Shown: positions 37,401 through 45,788 of the stretch, in pieces
How the letters are laid out: each line of letters opens with the position of its first letter
Position numbering within the stretch: position 1 is the stretch's first letter
DNA from: Acidisphaera sp. S103
GTDB lineage: Bacteria > Pseudomonadota > Alphaproteobacteria > Acetobacterales > Acetobacteraceae
DNA length: 64,000 bases
Reading direction: 5' to 3'
NCBI RefSeq assembly: GCF_009765975.1
Contig: NZ_LMUJ01000065.1
Span: 21,185-85,184 of the forward strand
The notes under the pieces: generated by a model
What the model was told of the DNA's origin: nothing
The model's input: the letters and a program-made list of their open reading frames with translations, nothing else
Database searches by the model: none
Program-made: the position numbers and the translations under genes

Positions 37401-37653
37401 TTACGCCGCCTGCACCCGCCTACGGCCGATCCTCATGACATCTTTCGCCTTCATCCTTGGCGTCGTGCCGCTCGCGATCGCAACGGGCGCGGGAGCTGAG
37501 ATGCGTCAATCGCTCGGAATTGCGGTTTTCTTCGGCATGCTCGGGGTGACCGGTTTCGGGCTTCTGTTCACACCCAGCTTCTATACGGTGGTTCGTCGAA
37601 TTAGCGCTCGACGCGGGGCTCTGGTAGCTCAGCCATCCGCTGATCGCCCCTGA
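34486..37653 (+). CDS. RND multidrug pump (HAE1 family, AcrB-like)
   Basis: 1055 residues, the normal length. Starts KFTHTFIDRPILAVVVSVFI (TM1), large periplasmic porter loops, the proton-relay helix GIVVDDAIVVVENVERN (about 405-421) with the Asp pair, and the TM10 GFVVLVGLAAKNAILIVEFAR with its essential Lys (~945). The trimeric pump takes drugs from the periplasm and inner leaflet and exports them using the proton gradient. Last gene of the ydcZ-like / adaptor / pump operon. Lacks an OprM-like partner nearby. Confidence 0.95.
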   Translation: MKFTHTFIDRPILAVVVSVFIVMIGLAALVSLPVAQYPNIVPPTIQVTTIYPGASADVVAKTVATPLEQQINGVENMLYMASQSTGDGKLTITVTFRIGTDLNTAQVLTQNRVTTALARLPDDVQHQGVDVRKSTPNILLIVHLISPNGTRNQSYLSNYATLHIRDVLARLPGVGDVQVASPRDYAMRIWIDPDKAAAYDLAAGDIVAALRAQNVQVSAGILNQPPTPGPGAFQLNIATLGRLSTPAEFGTIIIKNDGQGHITRVRDVARVEIGAADYGTAAYLDTSRATPIFVYALPGANSLSVEKAVLSETKSLSRGFPQDVAYQVIYDPTEFIQQSVNEVMKTIGIAILLVVVVVVVFLQSWQASLIPVIAIPVSLIGTMAILALVGFSLNNLSLFGVVLAVGIVVDDAIVVVENVERNIRAGMTPKDAAHKTMDEVGGAIVAIALTLCAVFLPAAFLPGISGLFFQQFAVTIAASTAISCVVSLTMSPALSALLFHAALKSPPRRRVLPIRIVGVFFAGFNRVFDRLAHGYARMTAGFVRRLGLMVMLYAVLIGLTGYQFARAPTGFIPEQDQSYLITVLQLPAGATLARTEGVVRQVADIVQHTPGVSHAVPFVALDATTFTEASNSATVFSKLAPFEERARLGLTAPRVLASLRARLAGIQSAAVFSIAPPPVQGIGNAGGFKMMIEDRANRGPEALERAAQAVATAANKDPALAGVFTLFNTRAPSVYADIDRERAEKLGVTPHDVFEAMQTYLGSTYINDFNYLGRTYQVIAQADGAFRQRLADIGRLRMRNTAGQMVPIDTVARLRGITSPYRVPHYNLYPAAEVLGGAAPSVASGTALAHMEQIAASVLPSGFGFEWTELAYQEQQRGTPTLAVFAAAALFVFLVLAGQYESLSLPLAVILILPMCLLAAVTGLQLRGVPINILAQIGFVVLVGLAAKNAILIVEFARQAETEGAEAADAAIYAACTRLRPILMTSFAFILGVVPLAIATGAGAEMRQSLGIAVFFGMLGVTGFGLLFTPSFYTVVRRISARRGALVAQPSADRP

Positions 37654-38032
37654 GGTGAGGCGGGTTGACGGCGAGGCGGAATAAAACATGGCCTCGGCTG
37701 TGAGGTTAAACGTGCCGACGAACATGCCCGAATCGAAGAGCGAAGATCAATCCTCCGCCTCGACGGCCAACAGCTGCTTCAACGAGCGGTGCTTTATTTC
37801 GCGATCGACAACCACGCCGTCGCGGTGATCGCGCCCATCTCGCAAGCCCAAAACGATCAAGGCGGTGGCGCTGGAAGGGCGAACTAACCCTTCAGGTACC
37901 CGGTCACCAGGCGCGCACCCTCGTTGATATCCCTTCACCGCGGCAGCTATCCTTCGATCAATGATACGCTCAGGCGCAATGTCGCGTATTGCCTTCAGTG
38001 TGCTGATCTAGAATATCGATGCCCACGTAGTG
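37654..38032. other. No recognised gene
   Basis: 379 bases between convergent genes. A minus frame at 37747-37938 (VVVDREIKHRSLKQLLAVEAED) has coding-like end residues but no family. No clear terminator hairpin was found after the pump gene. Confidence 0.3.
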
Positions 38033-38689
38033 CTAGTCATCCTTGCCTCGTAGTTGAGCGAGCAGCGGAAGGAGATTTGTCGGCTCTGAGCGCTCTTCGT
38101 AGCTGAAGGCGATCTCGGCGAACGCAATTTGGCAATTTCTATCAATGACAAACCTCGCCTGCATTGGATTGATCCACGGTTCAGTGCCTCTGAACGACAA
38201 CAGATCTAAACCGAGTGCATGTTCAATCGTGCGCGCATCTTCGGCGGGCCAGCGAATGCCGTACTGCACAGCGAGCTCGCCTGAAGCGTCCTCTAAAACC
38301 GGAAAGTTCAATCCAAGAGCATGATCCGTTGGCCGATCGGTACCGGGTGCTCGCGGTCGAGAGATCGCCAGAACACATGGAGCAAGGTCATTAGCCTCCT
38401 CAATCAGCTTGATGAAGGCTTGTAGGTCCGCCTGACAGTAGGGACACCAAAGGCCGCGGTAGAACGTTACGACAAGCGGCGCTGATTCTAGATGATCATC
38501 CAAGGCCACGAAAGTGTCGTCGTAGGCCTGCAGACGAAATCGCGGAGCTTCGTCGCCAACCTTGAGCGGGCGAGCCCGCTCTTCCTCAGCAATCAGCTTC
38601 GCAATCGCCTCGCCCAGAGTCGCTGTCCGCGAATCAGCGAGCGCATCATGGTCGGACACGAGTTCATCGATTTTGAGTTGCAATGACAC
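38033..38689 (-). CDS. AhpC/TSA-type peroxiredoxin-like protein
   Basis: 218 residues. The thioredoxin-fold redox centre is VVTFYRGLWCPYCQADLQAF with Cys82 and Cys85 in CPYC. Upstream PLKVGDEAPRFRLQAYDD is the normal first strand. This variant, with an N-terminal helical extension (residues 1-40), is annotated as peroxiredoxin-like family with alkyl hydroperoxide reduction proposed. The C-x-x-C spacing is more like a thioredoxin/BCP hybrid than 2-Cys AhpC. It opens the stress cluster and runs in the same direction as the GST gene. Confidence 0.88.
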   Translation of the reverse strand: MSLQLKIDELVSDHDALADSRTATLGEAIAKLIAEEERARPLKVGDEAPRFRLQAYDDTFVALDDHLESAPLVVTFYRGLWCPYCQADLQAFIKLIEEANDLAPCVLAISRPRAPGTDRPTDHALGLNFPVLEDASGELAVQYGIRWPAEDARTIEHALGLDLLSFRGTEPWINPMQARFVIDRNCQIAFAEIAFSYEERSEPTNLLPLLAQLRGKDD

Positions 38690-38800
38690 GGACTGTCACT
38701 CCTCGAAGTTGGCGTATAAGTTCGACTCGGCTTGAGAATAAAATGAGGAGCCGCCTTTCAGTTCAGCCCGATCATGAACGTCGAGCCCGCGGGTGAAAGA

Positions 38801-39457
38801 TCACTCCGAATCCGACGCTCTCTGGTGCAATCTAATCTTCGGAGCCCTTAGGCCCCGTATGACGGCGGATCGGGCATTGATACTCTCGAACCAGCGGGCG
38901 ATCCCTGGCGTCGAACCGAGCTGTTCGCTCAGTCGCGCCATAATAGTTGGGAGAGCGAACTTGATCCAAGCGAACGCAGCGATATCGGCAACGGAATAGA
39001 CGGTGGCGAGATAGGGAAGCTCGTTCAGCCTTTTCTCAAGCACATGCATCAATCGCGTGACCTCTTGGCCCCTGGGATCCGACCTGGTTGTGTCATTTTG
39101 GACGTCGGCCTGTTGCATGAACCGCCCGAGAACGGGACCGAGGCCCGTAGTCCCCCAGAATAGCCAGGACAGGGCGTCATCGCGCTGGCCGCCGCTACTG
39201 GCGAGAAGCTTTCCGGTCTTTTCAGCCAGATAGAGGAGAATCGCGCCAGACTCGAAAAGCACCCGGCGGCCCTCAGCCCCATCATCGTCGATGAGAGCTG
39301 GAATCTTGTTGTTGGGGGATACGGTCAGGAAGTCGGAGGAGAACTGTGCGCCAGCGGTAATATCGACGAGGCGGACGATATAGGGGAGCCCGACCTCCTC
39401 GAGCATGATCGATGGCCTCACTCCATTGGGTGTAGCCCAAGTCAAAAGCTCAATCAT
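38801..39457 (-). CDS. Glutathione S-transferase family protein
   Basis: 218 residues. N-terminal thioredoxin-like domain: LLTWATPNGVRPSIMLEEVGLPY, SPNNKIPALID (cis-Pro) and LFESGAILLYLAEKTGKLL (gamma-glutamyl binding E-S). C-terminal helical domain: LPYLATVYSVADIAAFAWIK with the N-capping D. Resembles YfcG/Nu-type GSTs, which use disulfide-reductase chemistry. A role in detoxifying electrophiles or peroxides fits the cluster. Confidence 0.93.
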   Translation of the reverse strand: MIELLTWATPNGVRPSIMLEEVGLPYIVRLVDITAGAQFSSDFLTVSPNNKIPALIDDDGAEGRRVLFESGAILLYLAEKTGKLLASSGGQRDDALSWLFWGTTGLGPVLGRFMQQADVQNDTTRSDPRGQEVTRLMHVLEKRLNELPYLATVYSVADIAAFAWIKFALPTIMARLSEQLGSTPGIARWFESINARSAVIRGLRAPKIRLHQRASDSE

Positions 39458-39723
39458 TGTGTTTGCTCCGAGGGCAAGTCGTGCTCAATCGTCCTGGCTA
39501 CGATCCTGGGGGGCGATGTTCCGTGCGGAGGCCGAACGAAACCCGGTCGACGTCCGCGCATTCAGTCGTGCCACCGTAAGACAAGCCGTGAGGGTGAAAG
39601 TCCAGGATGTGTCGCAGAACGTCCGGCGTGACTCCGGACTCATACGAGCCGGGCGGCGATCAATTGACCCTGCGGTCGCCCGGGAGCAAGCGCGTCACGA
39701 GCACCGTGGTCTACCAGCCTGCT
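39458..39723. other. Intergenic, no gene
   Basis: Includes GTGAGGGTGAAAGTCC near 39587-39602, reminiscent of a group II intron piece, but too short to support. Confidence 0.25.
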
Positions 39724-40221
39724 TCAGGATCCATACCGTGTGGTGTTCGACTGATTCTCCAGCGACGGCACATCCTCCGTAACGACCAGGCCCTTCCTCA
39801 GGATAAAGCACCCCCAGCCTCGCGTTTCGCCAGTCATGATTACCGCGTAGCTGTTCTTTGCCCGCTGATAGTACTCCTGACGGACAACCGACGCCATCGG
39901 CAGGCAACGCCCGACGGCAAGGTTGATCTCCATCTGCGCCTCACGCTGCACGTGCGGGAGAGTTTCGGGCTCATTATCGACCATCATGCGCTCGGCGGGT
40001 TGAGGCACAAATGAGTCGAGTTCGAACACTGACAGAATCGCCCGCATCGCCCGCGCGGTATCGGCCCCATCCATTGTCAGCAGTTTACCGATAGTCGAGG
40101 ACTGCGCGGCGTTCTGGGCTGGGTAGTGCGCGTCGACGATGGCCACTTCATCGCCGTGACCCATTGAGTAGAGGGCGTGAAGGATATCGGCGTTGAGAAC
40201 GGGATCAACATTTTTGAGCAT
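39724..40221 (-). CDS. RbsD/FucU-family sugar mutarotase
   Basis: 165 residues. Interconverts anomers of fucose or ribose (family knowledge). Landmarks: LKNVDPVLNADILHALYSMGHGDEVAIVDAHYPA with the catalytic His of MGHGD, and ENQSNTTRYGS-like ending; EYYQRAKNSYAVIMTGETRGWGCFILRKG is the usual C-terminal core with Tyr. Starts ATG at 40221 behind AAGGAGA. No fucose catabolic genes are nearby, so this is an outlier in the stress cluster. Confidence 0.9.
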   Translation of the reverse strand: MLKNVDPVLNADILHALYSMGHGDEVAIVDAHYPAQNAAQSSTIGKLLTMDGADTARAMRAILSVFELDSFVPQPAERMMVDNEPETLPHVQREAQMEINLAVGRCLPMASVVRQEYYQRAKNSYAVIMTGETRGWGCFILRKGLVVTEDVPSLENQSNTTRYGS

Positions 40222-40456
40222 GAGGTCTCCTTTTTCTGAAGGCCGGGAAGCACTTCGCGGACATCCCCAATCCGGCCGGAGACCAAGACCCTAGGCCAGA
40301 CCAGGCACCCTGAAGTCCGGCCGCTGTCTCAAATCGTCCTTCGATATGTTGTTTGTGAACTTCCGGACTGACGACACAAAGTCAGGATTCCCGGCTCCCC
40401 TATTTGGTTAACATGACCGCTGCTTACATCGCTGGAAAACGACAGGACGAAGGCAA

Positions 40457-40885
40457 ATGGATATGACCCCTCATGAACGGGCTCGGTATATTTATGATGA
40501 ATGGAATGCGGGCTTTAACACGCGAGATATGGCTCGAGTGATGGCGCTCTATGCGGAAGATGCGATCATCGAAACACCCTCCGTGTTGGCCATTTTTCCG
40601 GACGCGCCTGACGGTATTCTCCGCGGCCGCGACAATATACATGCTCTGTTTACGAAAAATATCGCGGCTCTATCAGATACCTTTGAAGGTTTACATCGAC
40701 CGGTGCAATTCTTCTCTGATGGGCAATACCTCACCTGGGAGTACCCGAGAGCAACGCCGTCGGGCGAGCAGGTTGATCTATTCGAGTCCATGGATATCAA
40801 GGATGGGCTTATCGTCTATCACCGAGTTTATTGGGGGTGGTCCGGCTTCCGTAAGTTGCTCAGGGTTCTGACCGACCAGAAATAG
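40457..40885 (+). CDS. NTF2-like/SnoaL-like protein (copy 1)
   Basis: 142 residues with an NTF2-like alpha+beta barrel: YIYDEWNAGFNTRDMARVMALYAEDAIIETP, RGRDNIHALFTKN and DLFESMDIKDGLIVYHRVYWGWSGFRKLL. It has a clear paralogue at 43414-43839, sharing VESMD..DGLIV.HRVYWGW.GF. The family includes isomerases, cyclases and dehydratases; the catalytic residues cannot be assigned here. Preceded by GAAGG. Confidence 0.8.
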   Translation: MDMTPHERARYIYDEWNAGFNTRDMARVMALYAEDAIIETPSVLAIFPDAPDGILRGRDNIHALFTKNIAALSDTFEGLHRPVQFFSDGQYLTWEYPRATPSGEQVDLFESMDIKDGLIVYHRVYWGWSGFRKLLRVLTDQK

Positions 40886-40888
40886 GAC

Positions 40889-41515
40889 TCACCCGCTAGC
40901 AGTGAGGGCATGGGCCCGATTGAGTGCGTTCGGGTCGGTCCTGTGCTTCTCTTTTTTGGCCAAGCCTCGAAACGTGATTGACCATCGTGTCTGCGTTCCC
41001 GGGGCGATGCTGTGTTCCCATGCGTGACGCACCTCGCCGTCCAGATGATAAATGGACCGTGGCGACAATGAAACCGACACGCGCTCGAAGCCGTTCTCAG
41101 TGCGGCGGCGAAACCGCATGATCGCAGCGGCGCCGAGCGATATCCCGACAACAGCGTCCAATTCCGGACGATCCTTGTGCCAGCCAATGCCTGCCCCAGC
41201 CTCATACTTGATGATCGAGGCTTGAACCAGATCCTGCACATCGACGCCCGCGAAGGATCCAGCCAACGCCCTGATGGGCATCAGAAAGTCAGGAATCGGT
41301 TCGGTCGGACCAAAGTGTCCGCCGTTGAAATCGTAGAGCCAGCCAAAGGAGCGTGTGCGGCGCTTGCCGAGCCATCCTTGGAACCGAAAGAGTGGCAGCT
41401 CGACCCGGTCAATCTCGGCGATTAGTTTGCGCTCCGCCTCGGGCGAGATGACGCTTGCTCGGAGATCGAAGCCGGAAACGAATCTGGGCGCTTGATCGAA
41501 TAGGTCGGGTTGCAT
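40889..41515 (-). CDS. alkB: AlkB-type 2-oxoglutarate/Fe(II) dioxygenase
   Basis: Removes methyl groups from N1-methyladenine and N3-methylcytosine by oxidation. 208 residues. Iron ligands: His113 and Asp115 (GIGWHKDRPE) and His168 (RHAWEHSI); 2-oxoglutarate Arg in TRWSITFRGL (177, 183). Substrate lid: YDFNGGHFGPTEPIP. Convergent with NTF2 copy 1, three bases apart. Ogt follows 660 bp away, so both repair routes for alkylated DNA lie together. Confidence 0.92.
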   Translation of the reverse strand: MQPDLFDQAPRFVSGFDLRASVISPEAERKLIAEIDRVELPLFRFQGWLGKRRTRSFGWLYDFNGGHFGPTEPIPDFLMPIRALAGSFAGVDVQDLVQASIIKYEAGAGIGWHKDRPELDAVVGISLGAAAIMRFRRRTENGFERVSVSLSPRSIYHLDGEVRHAWEHSIAPGTQTRWSITFRGLAKKEKHRTDPNALNRAHALTASG

Positions 41516-42173
41516 GTTTCGCTGTCGCCCTCAATGTAGGTTGGGCGCGCCTTTATCATCTGGGCCCCGCTATGGTGGGGCTAGTTCCGCTAAGCCCGCA
41601 CCGGTGTATGGTCTTCCGTTTGCGCGTGACAACAGGTCCGGGGATAGTTTTGAAGCTTGTCGGACGATTGGCGCAAAATCGTGGCCTCCGAACACGCTGA
41701 GCATCCTTCGGGTGCTGAGGCGGCCAGCCAGCGCTTCGGAGTGTGCCGATGTTATGCTCGAAGTGAGGCAGGTCTCCGATGCGCGCTGCCTGACGAAGCT
41801 TACTCCAGGTCGCGGTGCTCTTCGCTCGGAAGCCAGCCGCGGCACAGCTTCGCGGATCAACCAATGATGACGGCCCGCGACACACCCAGTCGGGGTAGTC
41901 GGTTTGGTTTTGGCGGTCTCGGCCTCGTCCACGTCACTCCTCAGCCGCATCGACGGCCACATGAAGATCTTGCTCATTGAGCGAACTGTCAGACGTGGCG
42001 ATCTCCCTCGGGCGCTCCATGAGAGCGGCGCGCGTCTGGTGCCGGACGATCGAACCCCTTTTTAAGACCCCAGCGCAGGTTTCAGACCCCAAATAATCGC
42101 CACGGTCCGTGCCACAGTTCTCCATAGAGCATGACGGCATAGACACCCCATTTTCGGCATTTGAGGAGCCATC
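41516..42173. other. No recognised gene
   Basis: 658 bases upstream of ogt. Frames on both strands lack motifs. A tiny frame from 41960 (MKILLIERTVRRGDLPRALH) ends after about 35 codons. The promoters for alkB (minus) and ogt (plus) must lie here; ogt has GAGGAG as ribosome binding site. Confidence 0.3.
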
Positions 42174-42761
42174 ATGTCATACGCATACAAATGGATCGCC
42201 TCACCAGTCGGTAATCTCAAACTGGTTGCGAGTGACGCTGGGCTAGCGGCAACCCTCTGGGAGAACGATCAACGCTATAAGAAACAGTTCGAGTCGGCCA
42301 TCGAGTTGCCTGAGAATCCTACTCTTAAGGAGGCCGAGCGGCAGCTAGGGGAATATTTTAGGGGCGAGCGAACCACGTTTGACATTCCGCTCGATTTCGC
42401 GGGAACGGATTTTCAGAAAAAGGTATGGCGAGCCCTTCTGACGATTCCATTTGGACAGACACGAACCTATTCCGAGATCGCACGCCAGGTCGGCCATCCC
42501 AAGGCTGTTCGAGCGGTAGGCAGCGCGGCCAATCGCAATCCGCTGGCAGTTCTTGCTCCCTGCCATCGTGTGGTTGGCGCGTCTGGGGAACTCACGGGCT
42601 TTGCCGGTGGCCTGCAGGCAAAAATATGCCTGTTGATTTTGGAAATCGGAGAAAATGGTGTGGTGGATGGTATTGATCATCGATCTCAGGCCGTCACCGC
42701 AAAAACCCTAGCGCCGGTCCAATCAAGCGGATTGGGGAGCGCGAACCAGCAAACCGCATAA
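42174..42761 (+). CDS. ogt: O6-alkylguanine-DNA alkyltransferase (Ogt)
   Basis: Transfers alkyl groups from O6-guanine to its own Cys, a suicide reaction. 195 residues. The alkyl-acceptor motif AVLAPCHRVVG has Cys130; upstream FGQTRTYSEIARQVGHPKAVRAVGSAANRNPL is the DNA-binding helix with the arginine finger. The C-terminus diverges after FAGGLQAKICLLILEI and continues ~40 residues longer than usual with no motif. No Ada-type N-terminal domain or AraC domain is fused. Confidence 0.95.
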   Translation: MSYAYKWIASPVGNLKLVASDAGLAATLWENDQRYKKQFESAIELPENPTLKEAERQLGEYFRGERTTFDIPLDFAGTDFQKKVWRALLTIPFGQTRTYSEIARQVGHPKAVRAVGSAANRNPLAVLAPCHRVVGASGELTGFAGGLQAKICLLILEIGENGVVDGIDHRSQAVTAKTLAPVQSSGLGSANQQTA

Positions 42762-42763
42762 TA

Positions 42764-42802
42764 CGACCCTCAGCATGGAGGACAGATCCACGCTGAGGGT
42801 CG
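42764..42802 (+). terminator. 11-bp stem after ogt
   Basis: CGACCCTCAGC and GCTGAGGGTCG pair perfectly around 17 bases, immediately after the ogt stop. There is no T-run, so termination efficiency is uncertain. Confidence 0.6.
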
Positions 42803-42942
42803 CGTGACGAACCTGCCCGTCACTAAAGCTCCGCTCACGGACCACCTATCAAGGCGGCCCGGCGATGAACCTTCAAGTCGAGATTGTTTAGGTTATGCGC
42901 AGGCGAAGCGTAGCGCGAACCACGCTTCGCCCAATCGGCAAC

Positions 42943-43329
42943 CTACTTCTTGGCTGCCACGATCTCCACCTCAACGAGGCACTGCGGCCGGATGAGCTCA
43001 CTCACGACTGCAAGCATGAAGCTCGGCTTTACGTCTCCAAGCAGCTCTTTCCGAATTTTCACATAGGCGGCCATGTCGTCCCGATTGATGAGGGTAGTAG
43101 TGACCTTCACCAAATCACTTGGCCCCATGCGAGCTTTTTCAAGCGCCGCGAACACGTATTTCCAGACAAGACGTGTCTGAGCTTCGATTCCTTCAGGGAA
43201 GACGCCGCTTTCGTCGACGCCAGCAGTCCCTGAGGTATAAAGCCATCGCAATCCTGGCTCGACCTCAATGGCATCGCTATAGCTGCCAATGTGCTTTGCG
43301 ACGCCGACATCGTGTATTTCATGAGTCAT
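42943..43329 (-). CDS. ridA: RidA-family protein (YjgF/YER057c/UK114)
   Basis: 128 residues. The family hydrolyses reactive enamine/imine intermediates. Landmarks: GLRWLYTSGTAGVDESG near the start, ALEKARMGPSDLVKVTTTLINRDD and AVVSELIRPQCLVEVEIVAAKK, where R of ELIRP corresponds to the key active-site Arg. Starts ATG at 43329 behind ACGGAGA. Same direction as NTF2 copy 2 upstream, 84 bp apart, possibly one transcript. Confidence 0.9.
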   Translation of the reverse strand: MTHEIHDVGVAKHIGSYSDAIEVEPGLRWLYTSGTAGVDESGVFPEGIEAQTRLVWKYVFAALEKARMGPSDLVKVTTTLINRDDMAAYVKIRKELLGDVKPSFMLAVVSELIRPQCLVEVEIVAAKK

Positions 43330-43413
43330 CAGACTTCTCCGTGGTGTAGAAGATCGCCTCGATAGCGACCCGTAGTTAGTCTTGGTGTGTGATTTGAGTG
43401 TCGCCGCTTATTT

Positions 43414-43839
43414 CTAGGGTGCGACGCCGAGGGCTTTGAAGATCGCCCGGAATCCGACCCAACCCCAGTAGACGCGATGGTGAACGATGAGGCCGTCCTC
43501 AACGTCCATGGATTCGACAATGTCGGTTTGATCCCCATTCGGGGTTTGGCGTGGATACTCCCACAGCAGAAGCTTCCCGTTTGAGAAAAACTGATCGGTT
43601 CGGAACCATTCCTCTACGTCCTCGTCGAGCTTCGCGAAGAACGTCTCGAAATAGGCTTGAATCGCTTGTCGCCCCTCTACGATTCCATTCGCATCGCCGT
43701 TCAGTGCGTAAACAGCAGGACTTTCAAACCTCCCGTTCGAGGCGTAAAGAGCCACTAGCGTCGTCAGATCACGATCACGAATCGCCTTATGCCAAGTCTC
43801 GTAGATATGGCGAATTTCCGGCTCGCTATTGTTGCTCAT
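43414..43839 (-). CDS. NTF2-like/SnoaL-like protein (copy 2)
   Basis: 141 residues from the ATG at 43839; an ATG at 43851 and an open frame to 44049 also exist. Same fold as copy 1: IRHIYETWHKAIRDRDLTTLVALYASNGRFESPAV, VEGRQAIQAYF and DIVESMDVEDGLIVHHRVYWGW. Copy 2 is co-oriented with RidA. The two copies bracket alkB, ogt and ridA. Confidence 0.8.
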   Translation of the reverse strand: MSNNSEPEIRHIYETWHKAIRDRDLTTLVALYASNGRFESPAVYALNGDANGIVEGRQAIQAYFETFFAKLDEDVEEWFRTDQFFSNGKLLLWEYPRQTPNGDQTDIVESMDVEDGLIVHHRVYWGWVGFRAIFKALGVAP

Positions 43840-44228
43840 GAGGGTTCTCATCCGTCTCTCGTCAAAAATGCTGCTAGATGTAGCTTGGCAATATACGGGT
43901 CCTGGATGATCCAAAGTTCCAGGAGATGTGCTCGCGCGTCCAGGTCGACCACGAATACCGTTGATGGCCGGAAAATCAGCTTCGCAGAGTTGAGGGATTG
44001 CTTGTCGAGCCAGACGATCGGGCACGTGATCTGGAACTTTGGCTTTCACATTCGCATTAGTCTCGTGATGAGGTCGTCATGCGGTGCCCTTGAGAGATCT
44101 TAAGGGCCTCAAAATGATTCTCACGCGGTCTTGTCGTTCATGGAAACCCGACGAGTAGATCAGCTTGCCACGACGCAGACCCATACAGGTGAATCCGGGG
44201 TACGCGCCCCCAACTGAAGAGCAAGTCA

Positions 44229-44753
44229 ATGGCTGGCGGCTATGAAGCGGCGAGAGCCAACGAGGAAACGATCATACTAGAAGAGACAAAGGTCGGCGCC
44301 TTCCAGATCAAGGTACGCTGCGGCTGCGCTACGTTCCTTGTCGACGAACCTTTTGGCGTCGGTGGGCTGGCATCGGGGCCCAATCCCTATGATTTGCTGA
44401 GCGCCGCTATCGGCGCCTGCTCACTCATGGCGATGCGGCTCTTTGTCACACAGAACAAGTGGCCGATCGAGAAAATCCGGTTGCGCATCACCCATCACCG
44501 GAACGGGTCGCTGGCGCAAGATATTTTCATCAAGGAAATCCAACTAGTCGGCCCATTGGACGAAATTCAACGACAAAAAATCGCTGCCGTCTCCGACCAT
44601 TGCCCGGTCCAGACGACAATCTCTCGTGGCTCGGAGGTACGCACCGTTCTTTTATCGAACGAACTTCTGATGGATACCGCCACGACCTGGTGCGAGCACA
44701 TGCGAGATTTACAGGAGGCCGTCCAGCAGATGCAGCATCTGACCACCTCTTGA
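44229..44753 (+). CDS. OsmC-family peroxide reductase
   Basis: 174 residues. Thiol peroxidase fold with the two catalytic cysteines, Cys64 in SAAIGACSLMAMRLF and Cys125 in SDHCPVQTTI. Also LASGPNPYDLLSAAIG. Reduces organic hydroperoxides. The C-terminus is extended by ~30 helical residues (DLQEAVQQMQHL). Convergent with the AraC regulator 48 bases away. Supports the peroxide theme of the cluster. Confidence 0.92.
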   Translation: MAGGYEAARANEETIILEETKVGAFQIKVRCGCATFLVDEPFGVGGLASGPNPYDLLSAAIGACSLMAMRLFVTQNKWPIEKIRLRITHHRNGSLAQDIFIKEIQLVGPLDEIQRQKIAAVSDHCPVQTTISRGSEVRTVLLSNELLMDTATTWCEHMRDLQEAVQQMQHLTTS

Positions 44754-44801
44754 AAGCGCGAACCACGCGGTTCAGCCTGGGACCAGCGCCTATTCGAAGT
44801 A

Positions 44802-45788
44802 TCAATCGACGAGACAGATTGCAGCACTCGACTGTCCGGCAGCGGCCCTCTCGCGATACTCCGTGGGTTCGCAATCAAATATTTTGCGAAAAGCTCTGAC
44901 AAAGCTGCTCCGACTGTCATAGCCAGCCGCGTGTGCGATCTGGTCGACGGACATTTGATGGGCATTTAGTTGTCGGGCGGCCTGTCGCATCCGCAGGTCG
45001 CGGAGGATGACCATTGGCGGTTGCCCGACGAGAGCCGAAAAACGTGCCATAAAGGCTGACCGGCTGAGGCAGGCGCTCTGGGCAAGGGAGAGCACTGTGT
45101 GATCTGCACCCGGATGAAGGGCCATTTCGGCAAATGCGCGCGCAATTTGAGGATCGCTGAGCATCGCGAAGCGTTCTACCCAGAGGTTAACGGATGTCAG
45201 TGAGCGCCGCAGTATCATCACTATGACTTGCTTCAGGAGCGCTGCGCTCATGGCGCCGCATCCGATCTCCTGTTCGACCAGTTCAGCCAGAGCAGTTCGG
45301 AGCGTGGCTTCTAACCTGTCCGTTTCGTCGAATTGTTCGACAATTGGACCGCCTAAAGTCGCGAAGAGGTCTGTCGACGAGCCATAGATAGCATTGAAGA
45401 ACCCACAAATCAGAAGGATCTCCGGCACTGTGTCACCCGCTACCACACGGCGGAGCATACCCGTCGTTGTCGCATGCAAGCGACCCTCCACCGAGCGCAG
45501 CGTCGAGGTGTGACCAGGTGCAGGCGCCGTCTCAATACGGAACGGGCTATGCGGCGGGACGACTATGAGGGTGTGTGGCTTGAGTTCGATTGGTGGTCCG
45601 TTGCGGATGAACATCCGCCCGGTACCCTTCAAGTTATAATGGATCCCTGGGACGCCAATGCTGCCCATCTCGAGCCTGTAGCCTCGGCTTACCAAGCATT
45701 CGGTAAGGGCTACGACACTGACATCGAGCGTGCACATAAGGCTGTCGAGGTCGGTGGGCGAAATTCGGATCATCGGTTCAACTGGCAA
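44802..45788 (-). CDS. AraC-family regulator with cupin_6 sensor
   Basis: 328 residues. N-terminal cupin (LKPHTLIVVPPHSPFRIE; EILLICGFFNAIYGSS) and C-terminal double HTH (LAQSACLSRSAFMARFSALVGQPP, then QIAHAAGYDSRSSFVRAFRKIFDCEPTEYR). Such regulators usually control an adjacent enzyme or short-chain reductase and respond to reactive or aromatic compounds. Its target is not clear, because both flanks have genes facing it. Start may be the Met at residue 6. Confidence 0.9.
   Translation of the reverse strand: MPVEPMIRISPTDLDSLMCTLDVSVVALTECLVSRGYRLEMGSIGVPGIHYNLKGTGRMFIRNGPPIELKPHTLIVVPPHSPFRIETAPAPGHTSTLRSVEGRLHATTTGMLRRVVAGDTVPEILLICGFFNAIYGSSTDLFATLGGPIVEQFDETDRLEATLRTALAELVEQEIGCGAMSAALLKQVIVMILRRSLTSVNLWVERFAMLSDPQIARAFAEMALHPGADHTVLSLAQSACLSRSAFMARFSALVGQPPMVILRDLRMRQAARQLNAHQMSVDQIAHAAGYDSRSSFVRAFRKIFDCEPTEYRERAAAGQSSAAICLVD

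Noticed and set aside
30813..37653. Tripartite EmrAB-type system
   Set aside because: The MFS gene is divergent from the adaptor, and the adaptor is contiguous with the RND pump, so it belongs to the latter.
39587..39660. Group II intron fragment
   Set aside because: Only a short GTGAGGGTGAAAGTCC-like string is reminiscent; no domain V hairpin or reverse transcriptase nearby.
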